Notes: a model not told the origin generated them from the letters alone. A stretch of 64,000 bases of DNA from Leptidea sinapis (GCF_905404315.1 NC_066301.1:2170001-2234000), one strand, 5' to 3'; shown: positions 31,273 through 42,407, counted from the first letter of the stretch. Translations and numbers: made by a program.

Positions 31273-32023
31273 ATACTTAAATACTTTTAAGCATATATTT
31301 ATATAAGCTATATTGACATGAGCTGCAATAACCATCAATTGTTTACAATTGATAAACTAGTGGGTGAAAAGTATTTCAAAAGTGAATCTAGTAATACCGA
31401 ACATTATTTAAATTGTAAAAAAAAAATATTTATCAAGTAATTAAAACTTTCCAGGAACACTTTACTCTTTCATCAATAAAACTAAAACTATTGTCATATT
31501 GTCAATATGAGTAATCTATAATGGCCTTAAGAATTATGTTTTATATTATTGTTTAATATCGTGTACTGTAACGCTGTTGATTACCAATAAGTAAATAAAT
31601 AGAGTCAAGAACGTCATGATTTGAATTTACAAAACGCGATTATTTTTTACGTAGCAGAGAGTGTGTCTTGTTATTTTTCTATATCTATATATTATATAGA
31701 TCGAAAATAATCTTTGTTTGAGGCTCATATACGCCTAAACCACCGATCGGTGGTAGTTTCATGTCGATACTAGTGTATTCAATTCATACCGCAACTTGTT
31801 ATGTTATTATGAAGCTAGTTTTGGTACATTTAGTGATTTAGATTAGGTAGCACCCCAGGGTAACAGATTAGGTAAAATATTTTGTTAAAAACGCCTAATC
31901 AATAGGCGTCCTACCATGGTCACGTGAAATATGGAAGTAGATAAGTATTTTCTTAATAATTATAAATAATATCATTATGGAGTAGTATGTACAACTATTA
32001 AAAAACCATAATTGGTAACTCAC
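31273..32023. other. Intron 4 remainder
   Basis: No gene. ACCACCGATCGGTGGT (about 31741) is a perfect 16-bp palindrome, and ACGCCTA/TAGGCGT form a small hairpin at about 31889-31909. Confidence 0.4.
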
Positions 32024-32154
32024 ACGTCCATAGAGTATCCACAATGAGAGAGAAGAATAATTATATCGATTCCCTGATCGTTCAAAAGTTTTGACTCGCG
32101 GTAAGCAGCCTCCCGAGGATCTTTAAATATTACTCTACCAGTTGGAGCCAGTAC
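32024..32154 (-). CDS. 5'-nucleotidase-like gene, exon 4
   Basis: Residues 181-223 plus two bases of Val224. Reads VLAPTGRVIFKD..EAAYRES..LNDQGIDIIILLSHCGYSMDV; H217 in LSHCG corresponds to the family's ALxHSG metal histidine. Acceptor CTGTCCAG. The donor is read as GT|GTGAGT (phase 2) rather than the GTGTGA three bases earlier, because only the phase-2 choice joins in frame with exon 5. Confidence 0.9.
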
Positions 32155-32599
32155 CTGGACAGAAATAGATAATAGATCAATACATTTGAATTTCTACTTC
32201 TTTTGGCACGTTGGAGAAAATTATCAAAGTGATTGTTTACGATGCTCGCGCACACAAAATTATCTTGACGTTAGTTGGTCAACAACACATTTGTATCATA
32301 ATTCAGCTACCACAAAACTCGTTTGCAATAATCGAGCGATGAAAGTTGTAGCGTGACACTGTTGCCATCAATATTATTATGGGACTTAAAAATTTTTTAG
32401 AGTTAGAATTTAGACATGCTGTAACAATTTCTACTAAAAAATTGCAGTTCTACAGAAGGGAATTATGAGTCTATTTGGATACCTTGTGTTTAAAACCTTC
32501 TGACTTTTTTTTTGTATAGAAATCAGACATATGTTTTTGAACAAATAAGCTTATCTCATAAATGTACAGGCATGGCAGCGATAGAATTTTCAATTTTTT

Positions 32600-33190
32600 T
32601 TAAAGAGGTCGACAAGAATCTAGGGGGCCGGCTCCACAAACCGCCCTGATACACTTCCTCTGTCCAATAAATAAATGCGCTATGCTCACTGAGTTGCCCC
32701 ATATTACCAATCCATATCGTAAAGCTAAAACCACGAATTCATGATATGCCATTAGCGCTGTTTTTTCAACTATTGTTTTTGATACGCGTCTGAGGACAAA
32801 TAAATGTTGGTTAATTTTCTTGCTAATTTTGTCAACATGTGACTTGAAGGAAGAGTGGCTGTCTAATGTAATACTAAGAAAATTGACAAGTTGTGCTTCT
32901 TTAATATTCTCGCTATGATAATTAACATTAATATCTTTTCCTTTCCCATTCTTGCCATTCGATTGTGTCCTTTATTGTTTTATTAATTTCTATATCATAT
33001 GTCAATTCATTGTCACATTAATTACAATAGAGATGTCATCAGCAAAAAGTGTACAGTTATAAGTAGTAATGCTAAGTAAGTCGTTTATGTAGAATATGAA
33101 TAGATTGGACCCAGTACACTTCCTTTCGTTTTTAGTCTAAGTTCCGATCGATAAGGTATTTATTTATATATTAAAGCCTATTACAATATT
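32600..33190 (-). mobile_element. CR1-like LINE RT fragment, downstream half
   Basis: Minus-strand reading in broken frames: LFIFYINDLLSITTYNCTLF followed by ADDISIVI (YADD box region changed to FADD), then thumb residues. The upstream half may be at 33960-34510, with an RTE inserted between them. Intron 3. Confidence 0.65.
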
Positions 33191-33194
33191 AAAA

Positions 33195-33960
33195 CTATTA
33201 CTAATTTATTTCCAATTTTTTTTTTACATATCATCCCACTGCTGGGCAAACGCCTCTCCCTTCTTTTTCCATTGTTCCTTATTCTATGTTGTGCGTGACC
33301 ACATCACTCCTTCGTAATTTACTAGGTCGTCTCTCCATCTAGTACCAGGTCTACCTCTTCTTCTTTTGGCGTCTATTGGGTACCAGTTTGTTGCTATATT
33401 GCTCCATCTTTCGTACTGGCCCTTGATATATGGCCTGCCCAATTCCATTTTGCAGTTTTTGCGATTCGTATTATGTCTTTAAGTTTACTTTTTTCTTTGC
33501 GTTACTTTTAGTCTCTTCGCTTGGTGTTTATTGAGCGCCCAGGTTTGGCAGCCATATGTTAGCGAGGGAGCGATACAGCTGTTAAATCTTTTTGATTTTA
33601 ATCTGAAAGGAACGTCTTTGTTTTTTAGTATGTGTTTCAGTGCCCAAAATTATTCCATCCTAGTTGTATCCTCTTTTCTATCTCTATGTCTTGCCAACCC
33701 TTAAATGTTACTGTTTGACCGAGGTATGTGTATTTATTTACTTCTTCTTATGTATAATCATCTATCTTTAAATTCATATGTTCTTCCACGTTATTCATTA
33801 CTTTGGTTTTTTCCATGTTCATTATGAGTCCAACTTTCTTGCTTTTTTCTTTTAGATCTTCTAACATTGTCTGTAAGTCTTTAGGTGTTTTTGAGAAAAT
33901 AACTATGTCATCTAAATCTAATCTAAATCTTAGATTGGTAAGGTTTTACTTCATGTTTAT
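33195..33960 (-). mobile_element. RTE-type LINE 3' part inserted in a CR1-like LINE
   Basis: Minus-strand reading: FSKTPKDLQTMLEDLKEKSK, KVGLIMNMEKTKVM, YTYLGQTVTF; near the 3' end KEEEVDLVLDGETT and the RTE-type C-terminal Trp-rich end. Distinct from RTE-1. Multiple stops. Confidence 0.7.
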
Positions 33961-34510
33961 TATTTAATTTTTAAGCCAGATATTGAGCGCATTTATCTAA
34001 TAGTTTTTTTATGACAAACACTGTCAAAAGCTTTGCTCATATCAAAAAATACCGACGTTACAGGAATTTTTTTGTCCATGCATTCTGATATTTCCTTTAT
34101 TAGCGAAAAACACGCTAAAGTTGTTGATTTTCCTGTTCATAAATCATTTTGTTCCTTCAAAATCATATTATGTTTTGATAGAAAAGATGTTAATCGCTTT
34201 TGCAGTATCTTTTCGATTTTTTTTGAAATAATAGGAATTTGTGTGATTGGTCGATAGTTGGTAATGTCCTTTTTGTCTCCTGCTTTGAATAGAGGTGTTA
34301 CTATTGACATTTATAAATTTGATGGGAACTTACCTGCTTCAAAAGATAGATTTATTAAGTAGGCAAGGACTGGAGCTAGTTCCTTTGCACATTCCTTTAT
34401 TACTTTTGTTGCTATTTCATCACAGCCCGTGGAATTTGAATTATTAGGTGACTTGATAAAGGTTATTATCTCCATTTCATCAGTTGGCATTAAATTTTGC
34501 AAACATAACT
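33960..34510 (-). mobile_element. CR1-like LINE RT fragment, upstream half
   Basis: 34311-34502 encodes DEMEIITFIKSPNNSNSTGC, then LAPVLAYLINLSFEAGKFP. Farther on: LFKAGDKKDITNYRPIT and FFDMSKAFDSV. This is the finger/palm part of a CR1-like RT. It stops about 120 bp short of exon 3. Confidence 0.7.
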
Positions 34511-34628
34511 ACAAAAGCAGTACCTGCATAACTTTTAGTTTTGTATTTAGCTACAGTCCTCTTATTTCTTTATAACTGCTAAGCAATAATGACTTATATT
34601 TAATATTGGTTTACTAAAAAATCATCAC

Positions 34629-34826
34629 CTCCGTAACTGTAGTAGTAACTCCGACAATACCAATCTTGCGTCCATTCCTCTCCACAATCACATAGGGCTT
34701 GTACAAGCCTTGGAGAGAAGGTTCGTAAGTGCTGTCCAGGTTAGCTGCTACTGTTGGTGCTCTTAGTGATGCAAGGTAAGGCACCAAGCCTTGGACATCA
34801 TCATCGAACTCGTGGTTACCAATCGC
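34629..34826 (-). CDS. 5'-nucleotidase-like gene, exon 3 (GNHEFD signature)
   Basis: Sixty-six codons, residues 115-180. Begins AIGNHEFDDDVQGL, the 5'-nucleotidase signature, with N118 and H119 as metal/catalytic residues. It continues through a core strand-helix (LVPYLASLRAPTVAANLD) to KIGIVGVTTTVTE. Acceptor CCATTTTAG, donor GAG|GTGATG, phase 0 at both ends. The HDAH/AIGNHE junction with exon 2 is exactly as expected for the family. Confidence 0.93.
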
Positions 34827-34884
34827 CTAAAATGGAAAATAATTGATGCAAAAATTTCTTGTAGAAAGAAATCCTAAAAGCTAC

Positions 34885-35215
34885 TTTTTTTTTCTTCTTC
34901 GAGAAAAATGACGCAGGAGTAAATGTGGATCGCTTGGCAATGTCTCTTGCAACGCCCATCTTCCGTTCTTTGAATCCCTGAGTCACCTCTTACAACACCC
35001 ACGGGAGGAGATGTGGTGGTGCCCTTCTGGTGCAACACCACACGCAAGTGTTGGTAGGCCCCCCACAAGATGGACTGCCGATCTGGTCAAGATCGCCGGA
35101 ATATGTTGGATGAGGGCAGCGTAGGATCGATTGTCGTGGCGATCTTTGGGGGAGAACCTTTGTTCAGCAGTTTTTGTTGGACGTCTTCCAGCTCATGATG
35201 ATGAGAACAAACTTC
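34885..35215 (+). mobile_element. RTE-1 LINE 3' tail and adjoining repeat debris in intron 2
   Basis: 35048-35215 reads GTTGGTAGGCCCCCCACAAG, GGTCAAGATCGCCGGAATAT, GGATGAGGGCAGCG, GTTGGACGTCTTCC, CATGATGATGAG; the plus-strand end of RTE-1. 34885-35047 is an unclassified repeat-like stretch. Confidence 0.65.
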
Positions 35216-36127
35216 AAACACTGCGGTCCTTGAGCTATTTTTATTGGATGAAAAGATCCAGATGGTGAGAAAGATATTGATGTTTTTGCATGTGGTACGA
35301 TAAAATAATCACATGGCACGAATCAGCTATGCAATTCTCTAACGTAACCATTCGTCGTTGTTCTCTAGAGCGAGTAAGGGTTTGACTAAACTTCTAATGG
35401 GTAAAAAAACGGTTTATTTTTCCAAGGCAATTAAATTAAAACTATTAAGTTAGTAAAATATATTCTTCACACAAAAATGGTTTAATAAATAACATACTCG
35501 CAGTTTTACTCATAGGAAAATTAATCTAAATAATCATTTTCTTTAATTATTTTTGATAAATGATGTAGAATGTCACCATTATATCTACACTAAGTTTAGT
35601 GAAGACTTTTTTGTAACATTTATGGTGTCGGTCTTTTTTAATAAAAAAATAAGATAATAGAAACAATAAAAAAAATATAAAGGTTTCCCGGAGGTTCTAC
35701 ATCTAACCTTTACGTCTAACTTACTTCTTGATGTATTTTTTTTACCCATCAACCTAACGGGGGTTCTTCTTGTTATGTTCTCGATATTGAAAAATAATTA
35801 TTTTATTGTATTTTGTTTTGAGCCGATGGTCTTATTACCAATGCTCTAAATAAATATAACGGCGATTCTGCGCCCTTATCAGAATTATCCATTCTACGAC
35901 GGTAATCGGGCGAGGTTATTTAAGAAATAAACGTCAATAGTTACGTATAATCAAATCATAATTGGTCTTCCATAATTCAAATCACTTTACAATCGTATTT
36001 CAAGCGGATTAAATCAGATAACAAAATATGGCTAGACGATCCGTCGTTAACGTACGGTCGGGCCGCTGCTCGTTCAAAAAGTGACCAGCAACATGGCCGC
36101 CCAACTAACCCACGGCGTTCCGGCAGA
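35216..36127. other. Intron 2, unannotated stretch
   Basis: AT-rich. No frames or repeat landmarks recognised. Confidence 0.4.
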
Positions 36128-36288
36128 GCGACAGGTACCTCTCACTCCCGCACGTCAAACTGTTTTCCTTGAAAGATTAAGGCGCCATAGTTTCGCTGCC
36201 AGACGTCAGTGACAGGTACCTCTCGCTCTTGCCCATCAAGGTTTCTCTTTCTATCGAAGAACTAAGGCGCTACAGTTGCGCCGTCAAA
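36128..36288. repeat. 81-bp tandem duplication, GC-rich
   Basis: Two adjacent units start G(C/T)GACAGGTACCTCTC at 36128 and 36209. Each continues with CATCAA/CGTCAA, CTTT..GAA, CTAAGGCGC or TTAAGGCGC, and (A/C)AGTTTCGC-type blocks. Divergence between units suggests age. GC- and CpG-rich compared with its surroundings. Confidence 0.7.
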
Positions 36289-36289
36289 T

Positions 36290-37097
36290 AAAACTAAAAC
36301 CAAAACATTTGTTGTTTAAAAATAAAAATAATCTTCTTTTGGCCCGCCCGTTCACTCTTTATTTTGTATTATGTTTTACATTACCAAATCTGTTTTATAA
36401 TTAAAAGAAAAGAAAACCTGTGCTGTTGGTAAGATTTTTTTTTATTATTTTATTTATTATGTTTCATCGTTGCTTATTTGGTTGTATTTATGTCGTATTT
36501 ATTTTAATAGAATAACAGAAATGCGATTTATTTAAGCAAAGATGTCGCTATCAATGATTCCTAGCATTTGCCCGGAATTGCCCGGCTAAAAAATTGTCAG
36601 ATATGTTTAATAGGTACAAGTTTCTTGCCTCCGGTCACGTTTGTACTGCTTATGCTAGAAACCATATTAAAGCAGCTTGGAAAAAAGTTGCCACTATTTT
36701 CAATAGTGAGGGCAATAGCTGCATTAATAGTCTGAACACATGAACGGAATCGATACAGCATTGGTATTATTATTACCGTTATCCAGAGTATGACGGCGAA
36801 TGATATAGTGCGAGGCACCCACCGGACCGTCCGATGGTCTATACGTACCAAATCCGATCACGTGTTTAGGTTATAAGACTTAGTAGCAATAGGCTAAAGT
36901 CAGTTTTATAAAGGACTTTATAAAGGTTATATTTTATACATGGTACCTAAGTATATAGTTATATCCTAGCACTTAATTTCAGAGGAGCGATAAAAAAATT
37001 CCCTCAAAAAAAAAGGTCATTCAGCAAAACATAGCAAGGCTTCGTACTGGTGGTGGTGCAGCTACTTAACTTAACTAACTTCCATAAAAGAGAAATC
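36290..37097. other. Intron 2, unannotated stretch
   Basis: No convincing coding or repeat feature, apart from T-rich runs. Confidence 0.4.
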
Positions 37098-38755
37098 ATC
37101 ATCATCAGCCGGAAAACGTCCACTGCTGGACAAAGGCCTCCCCCGAAAATTTCCACGACGATCGGTCCTGCGCTGCCCTCATCCAACGTATTCCGGCGAT
37201 CTTGACCAGATAGTCGGTCCATCTTGTGGGGGGCCTGCCAACACTGCGTCTTCCGGTACGTGGTTGCCATTCGAGGACTTTACTGCCCCAACGGCGATCT
37301 GTCCGTCGAACTATGTGCCCTGCTCACTGCCACTTTAGTTTCGCAATCGTTTAGACTATGTCGGTTACTTTGGTTCTCCTACGGATCTCCTCATTTCTGA
37401 TTAGATCTCGCAGGAAACTCCGAGCATAGCCCTCTCCATTGCCCTCTGAGCGACCATGAGCTTTCTCATAAGGCCCATAGTTAGCGACCACGTCTGTGTA
37501 CCGTAAGTCATCACTGGCAACACACACTGGTTGAAAACCTTCGTCTTTAAACACTGCGGTATTTGGGACGAGAAGATTTTACGGAGCTACCCGAACGCTG
37601 CCCATCTGAGTTGGATTCGACGAGTGACCTCCTTCTCGAAATTGGACCTGCCTAACTAGATTGTTTGTCCGAGGTAGATGTACTCGTCAACAATTTCGAG
37701 AGTACAGTTCCCAATTGTTATGGGAGGAGGTGCGACATGGACATTTGACATGATCTTCGTCTTGTCCATGTTCATTTTGAACCCTACTCCTTGGGAAGCT
37801 GTATTGAGGCCATCGAGCATATGGCTTAAGTCTTCCATGGTCTCTGCCATGATTACGATATCGTCTGCGAATCGAAGGCGAGTGATGTATTCGCCGTTGA
37901 TGTTAATGCCCAGTCCGTTCCAGTCCAGAAGCTTAAAGACATCTTCCAACACAGCGGTGAACAGCTTGGGCGATATGACATCGCCTCGTCTGACTCCCCG
38001 CTGCAGTCGGATAGGCTTCGAGATCTGATCCTGGAGACGGACATGGTGGCGTTTCTATACAAACACTTCAACCCTTTGATATATCGGTAATCAATGTGGC
38101 ACCTCTGGAGAGACTGAAGCACCGCCCTGGTCTCGTTCGAATCAAAGGCTTTCTCATAGTCCACGAATGCCAAGCATAGTGGCTGGTTATACTCCTCTGT
38201 CTTCTGTATAGCTTGCCGCAGCGTATGTATGTGGTCTATGGTGCTAAAGCCTTTCCGGAATCCGGCTTGTTTGGGAGGCTGGAAGTCGTCAAGCCTGCAC
38301 ACGAGACAATTCGTGATAACCCTAGAAAACAACTTATATACATTGCTCAGAAGTGATATGGGCCTATAGTTCTTCAAAAGCATTTTATCGCCCTTTTTGA
38401 AGAACAGCACCACTATACTTCTGTGCCATGCTTGCGGCGTTTTGCCCTCGAGGATGACGGAATTGAATATTTTCTGGAGGGTCTTAAGTACAGGGATACC
38501 ACCAGCTCTCAGAAGCTCAATTGTAATTCCATCATCACCCGGCGCCTTGTTGTTTTTACCCTGTTTTAGGGCGATACTGATTTCGTACAGGCTGACGTCT
38601 GGAATATCTTCGGTATAGTGTCGGGTTAATTTGGCTCTTGGGTCTTTAGCCTTGTTGATAACAGGTGCCCGTGTGGTCGTGTATAACTGTCCATAGAACT
38701 TCTCGACCTCCCTCAAAAGTTCGGGTTTAGACGAAACGACCCTAAAGACCGAAAA
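37098..38755 (-). mobile_element. RTE-1 LINE, 5'-truncated, intron 2
   Basis: 37853-38716 encodes about the first half of an RT (IPDVSLYEISIALKQGKNNK, APGDDGITIELL, YRPISLLSNVYKLFSRVIT, QAGFRKGFSTIDHIHTLRQA, LAFVDYEKAFDS). 37656-37952 encodes LRFADDIVIMAETMEDLSHM, then DKTKIMSN. 37098-37560 is the C-terminal zinc-poor tail. FADD is the catalytic box. Frameshifts at the joins, but long open frames remain. Reference copy for the other RTE-1 fragments here. Confidence 0.9.
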
Positions 38756-39039
38756 TAGAAATAGTTTGAAATTAATTCGGCATCCCGAGAAATTGTTCTT
38801 TCACGACGCTTTCATAAGCGTCTGATTTTATATACATTAAGCACAATTCACGAGCTATTTACCAACAAATATTCAACTAATATCTAACATTTCATCAGTT
38901 TGTTTATATTTTGAGTTAATTGCCTACAAAATAGTAGCTTTTGATTTTGACAAGACAAGTCGAGGTTATGGGCGAAGCGGTCGTCGAAGTCTAGGCGTTT
39001 TTTGCTTAGCGAATACCGATTGTGATAGAAGAATTGTCT

Positions 39040-39330
39040 AACTATTCAATATTGAGTAGTTCCATAAAAAACCGTACATTTTCGTTGCGCTTGTGCTGCG
39101 TCAGTGAAGTTAGTGAATACGAAATTGACACTCGCCGCTGCCTCAGCGTCGAGCTGGAGGTCGTGTTGCTTAGAGAATTGCACTGTAGTTCAAAGAGCTC
39201 TTCGTAACACTCCCCGAGATACGTGCGGTAGACGACACGATGAAACGACTTCTTTATGCAACTCCAAACGTGCCTTAAATTGTTCTTGCTCATATTGGAG
39301 TACATAGCATTAGAGAAATACTCCACAAGT
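39040..39330 (-). mobile_element. LINE family Q fragment in intron 2
   Basis: GTTCAAAGAGCTCTTCGTAA, CACTCCCCGAGATACGTGCG and GTAGACGACACGATGAAACG match the Q family region also seen at 24800 (reverse). Fully broken frames. Confidence 0.6.
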
Positions 39331-39563
39331 TGCCAAACCTGTTCTTAATACAGCGTTAAAATGTTAGCAACCTTCAATGACCTTAAACTTTTAAAAGTCC
39401 ACAGTTATTCACTTTACCTCCGTTATACCGCCTTCATGGAGAGCAATAAACCCATGATTATAGCACTTGCATCAGCGCCGAAATATCGTTGTTTCATAAA
39501 GAACCATATCGTACTATACCTATACCATTCCAGACCATAAAAAATTGTCATAGATTAACATAC

Positions 39564-39783
39564 GTGAGCATCATGGTTTAAAAGGTTCAGGAAGTACTGA
39601 GTGACATTCCACTTGAGAGCAGTGTACCAGTATGTGCCTTGGAAGCTGTCTCCAGCCTCCAACAACAAGGAGTCAGGGTTCTCTCTCTGAAGAGCTTCGA
39701 TCTCGTACACCATTCGCGGCAATCCACCGAAACATGAAGTACCATGCTTGCATATCAACTCATCGTCTGACGTTTCCTCGAAT
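39564..39783 (-). CDS. 5'-nucleotidase-like gene, exon 2
   Basis: Completes Arg41 (AG|A) and runs to His114. It opens FEETSDDE, the family's RFEQTS-type segment, then C52 and C58 (the usual disulfide pair), GGLPRM, and LLLEAGDSFQGTYWYT with metal ligand D86. NVT at N100 is a glycosylation sequon. Acceptor TTTTACAG, donor CAC|GTATGT, phase 0. The match to the family N-terminal metallophosphatase domain is strong throughout. Confidence 0.93.
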
Positions 39784-39968
39784 CTGTAAAATAAATCATC
39801 ATATTTTACAATGCACAGATGATGATTGAAAGGTCAAAAATAGGTCAGGTGGGTAGAACCCTTCCAGTATCGGGAATGATAAGTCTGAAGTGGGAATAAA
39901 CATATTATTTATCTATTGGTAATCAGAGTAATAGCACACCATTTTTTTTAATAACCAGACCTTGAGAT

Positions 39969-41324
39969 TTATTTTTGATGAATTCTAATCACTACTATAA
40001 TAATAATATCATTCCCGTCATGTACATTAGTAATTGCCAAAAAAAAACATAATGGTTTAAAAAAACATATTAGTTTGGGCGATAGTGCAGGAATCGCCTC
40101 TTTCGACTGTCTGCAGCCTGAGACATTTGTCCATCGGGTTCCATGTAGGTTGTTGGTGAGAGAGCGTATCCATGACCACATTTGGCTGAAGGGTAGCGGC
40201 AGGACTGGCCCTGGGCCAGCCACTTGCGTTTCCGACCCCCGCCTTGCAAGTTCATCCGCTGCATCGTTCCCCAACGAACCGCTGTGTACTTTGATCCACT
40301 GCAGAGTTACCCAGTTGTTAGAGGCAGCTCGTTCTAAGGATCGGTGACACTCGTATATCAGCGCTGAGTTATAGGTGTTGCTCCCCAGCGCAGTCAGTGC
40401 CATACTATCGGATAGAATACGGATATTATATCCGTGTATTTTCCTTCTTAGTATCGCGTCTGCAGCTTCCTTGATGGCTATGCATTCGCATTGGAATATG
40501 GAGCTGTGTATGCCTAAGGGTATAGAGGTGTGTATATTCAGTTCCTGTGAGAAGATGCCAGCTACAGTTCCGGCTGCCATTTTGGAGCCGTCTGTGTAAA
40601 TTCTGAGTTCATTTACACCTGACTGGTCTGCTCCCACTTCGAACAGTTGAATACGGTAATTCTTTTGAAAGATGTGTGTTTTGGGTATTCTATCACAGGG
40701 TGCCTCATAGAGTGGGAAATCCTTCCTTACTCTCTTCCAGAGGTTTCCTGTGAGGCAGTCATCTTTCTTGCATACACCCATCAGCTTCAGGCGGAGAACC
40801 GACATTGTCGCCTCATGTTGGATATGTATGTCAAGCGGTGTGAGCCCTAGAATGGTTTCTAGGGCAGATGTTGGCGTAGTGTGCATGCAACCAGTTATGG
40901 CTGTGCAGGCCAGCCGTTGGAATCGCTGCAGCTTGGTTTGTACTGTTGTTAGCTCTGTCCTGGGCCACCAAGCTATTGCTCCGTAGGTGATAATTGGTCT
41001 AATAACTGCTGTATATAGCCATTTACATATCTTTGGAGCAAGACCCCAGGTTCTCCCTACGAGTCTTCTACACTGCCAAAATATTATACATGCTTTTTCC
41101 AGCTTGTGGTCTATGTGTTTATTCCAAAGCAGCTTACTGTCCAGTATGACCCCCAGGTATTTAACTTCTTTAGTAAGGCTTATCTCGGTATTGAACAACT
41201 TAGGTAATGTAAGATTGCCAAAATTGCGTTTGTTAGTGAAAAGTATTAGCTCAGTCTTTGATGGATTAGCGGTTAGCCGATGTTGTGTGCACCATTCTTC
41301 GATTATCTTAAAAGCAGATCTCAT
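39969..41324 (-). CDS. LINE ORF2 C-terminal fragment: RT thumb plus RNase H
   Basis: 451 codons open. Contains thumb and connection (LGVILDSKLLWNKHIDHKLE, AVIRPIITYGAIAWWPRTEL) and a complete-looking RNase H that would remove RNA from RNA-DNA hybrids. The last roughly 40 residues (after ALSPKLICFF) look like read-through into 3' flanking DNA; the alternate frame at 40070-40264 ends RRRFLHYRPN and may be the original terminus. No EN or RT fingers remain. Confidence 0.8.
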   Translation of the reverse strand: MRSAFKIIEEWCTQHRLTANPSKTELILFTNKRNFGNLTLPKLFNTEISLTKEVKYLGVILDSKLLWNKHIDHKLEKACIIFWQCRRLVGRTWGLAPKICKWLYTAVIRPIITYGAIAWWPRTELTTVQTKLQRFQRLACTAITGCMHTTPTSALETILGLTPLDIHIQHEATMSVLRLKLMGVCKKDDCLTGNLWKRVRKDFPLYEAPCDRIPKTHIFQKNYRIQLFEVGADQSGVNELRIYTDGSKMAAGTVAGIFSQELNIHTSIPLGIHSSIFQCECIAIKEAADAILRRKIHGYNIRILSDSMALTALGSNTYNSALIYECHRSLERAASNNWVTLQWIKVHSGSLGNDAADELARRGSETQVAGPGPVLPLPFSQMWSWIRSLTNNLHGTRWTNVSGCRQSKEAIPALSPKLICFFKPLCFFLAITNVHDGNDIIIIVVIRIHQK

Positions 41325-41412
41325 GAGATTACATAGGACATTCTCGAATGGACCTGTTATTAGAATGGCGAGATCGTCCGCATAGCCTACTGTGTATAGT
41401 TTTCGTCTTGTT
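40065..41412 (-). mobile_element. LINE fragment with RT thumb and RNase H (R1/I/Loa-type)
   Basis: Intron 1. On the minus strand starts at GYADDLAILITGPFEN (YADD box, about 41390), then WCTQHRLTANPSKTELILF, VKYLGVILDSKLLWNKHI. The RNase H domain follows with all four acidic positions: IYTDGSKM, FQCECIAIKEAADAI, ILSDSMALTALG, GNDAADELA. 5'-truncated. The frame 41324-39969 stays open for 451 codons, long for a fragment, so the insertion may be fairly young. Confidence 0.88.
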
Positions 41413-41500
41413 CAAAGTCAAAGTTCTTTATTTGCCAGAAACATTTATTACATTAATTCACAGGTAAAGTTGTTTCAAATTTAAGAGTAGGCACATGTTT
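41413..41500 (-). mobile_element. LINE 3' terminus scrap
   Basis: Minus strand ends AATAAAGAACTTTGACTTTG, a LINE-type 3' end, directly against the truncated RNase-H LINE. Confidence 0.45.
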
Positions 41501-41525
41501 CGTCTTGACAATATTTTTGGTTTCA

Positions 41526-41555
41526 GTCACAGACTAGTAAATTTACTAGTCCGTG
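41526..41555. repeat. Back-to-back MITE ends (near-perfect palindrome)
   Basis: TCACAGACTAGTAAA joined to TTTACTAGTCCGTGA. Each half matches the end of the MITE at 6654-7018 (CACGGACTAGTAAA). Looks like an element that lost its whole interior. Confidence 0.65.
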
Positions 41556-41659
41556 ATTTCACTTCACAATATTATAAACCTAACACAATCAATAATTACT
41601 GCTACATTTAATTTGATCAACGTAAATCTTACTAAAAGACCCTACAATAAACAAGTACT

Positions 41660-41795
41660 AGTTATTTATGCAACTGTTTTGTAATAAGGGGTATTAAAAG
41701 ACGAATGTGGGTTTATCACACGAGGCGAAACCGAGTATGATAATAGTATCTCATGAGTGTTTTAATTCCTAATTATCAACAGTTGCAGACAAGAC
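41660..41795. mobile_element. MITE-1, copy 2
   Basis: AGTTATTTATGCAACTGTTT ... ATCAACAGTTGCAGACAAG. Interior GACGAATGTGGGTTTATCAC and GTATGATAATAGTATCTCAT is the reverse orientation of copy 1. Directly abuts MITE-2 copy 2. Confidence 0.75.
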
Positions 41796-41796
41796 T

Positions 41797-42407
41797 TTAT
41801 CTACACCCAGAATATGAATCCTCTAAAATATTCTGAAACAATTAGCTTACTGCAAACATTAAAACAGCCAGCCCTAGTAGTAACCTAATATCATCCCTTA
41901 CTGATTATATACAAATAAACTAAGAATTAATGAAGAATTAATGAAAGAATTATTAATTTTAGTAGTAATTTACATTTTTTATAGTGCAATTATTAAAATT
42001 CACTTGAATATTATGTTATTTTGCAGTGTTTAAAATATCCGGCGGTGTGCTGTCAAAACATGAATCGCTCATATTTCCAAGAAAAATGGCGGGGTTTCGA
42101 ACAACCTACTTTATTTCAGGGCGCGCCATGTTCTGGTAGTGTGGAACGCGCGTAAACGAAAATGTTATTTTTTTGAAATTCATACAGATACCACGCATCG
42201 AGCAATAAGAATGTGGCTGTTTGTTGAAACTCTTTGTGCATGAAGGGATTGAAAAAAAATAGGTGTGTTGTTATGAAATTCATTACAACATTACAACACT
42301 CATTTGGGTGATGTAATGGTTATTAGAACATTGGGTGTTTTAATGTTGGCAATAACCTAACTGTTTCAGAATCTTTTAAAGAGGATTTAAAACATGGGTG
42401 AAGATAA
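41797..42407. mobile_element. Long-TIR MITE-2, copy 2
   Basis: Same orientation and high similarity to 30665-31272 over the whole length: TTATCTACACCCAGAATATG, AAATATCCGGCGGTGTGCTG, TACCACGCATCGAGCAATAA, AAACATGGGTGAAGATAA. 611 bp. Intron 1. Confidence 0.85.

Noticed and set aside
40075..41385. Several plus-strand frames of 67-132 codons over the RNase H LINE
   Set aside because: They are antisense shadows of the 451-codon RT/RNase H frame.
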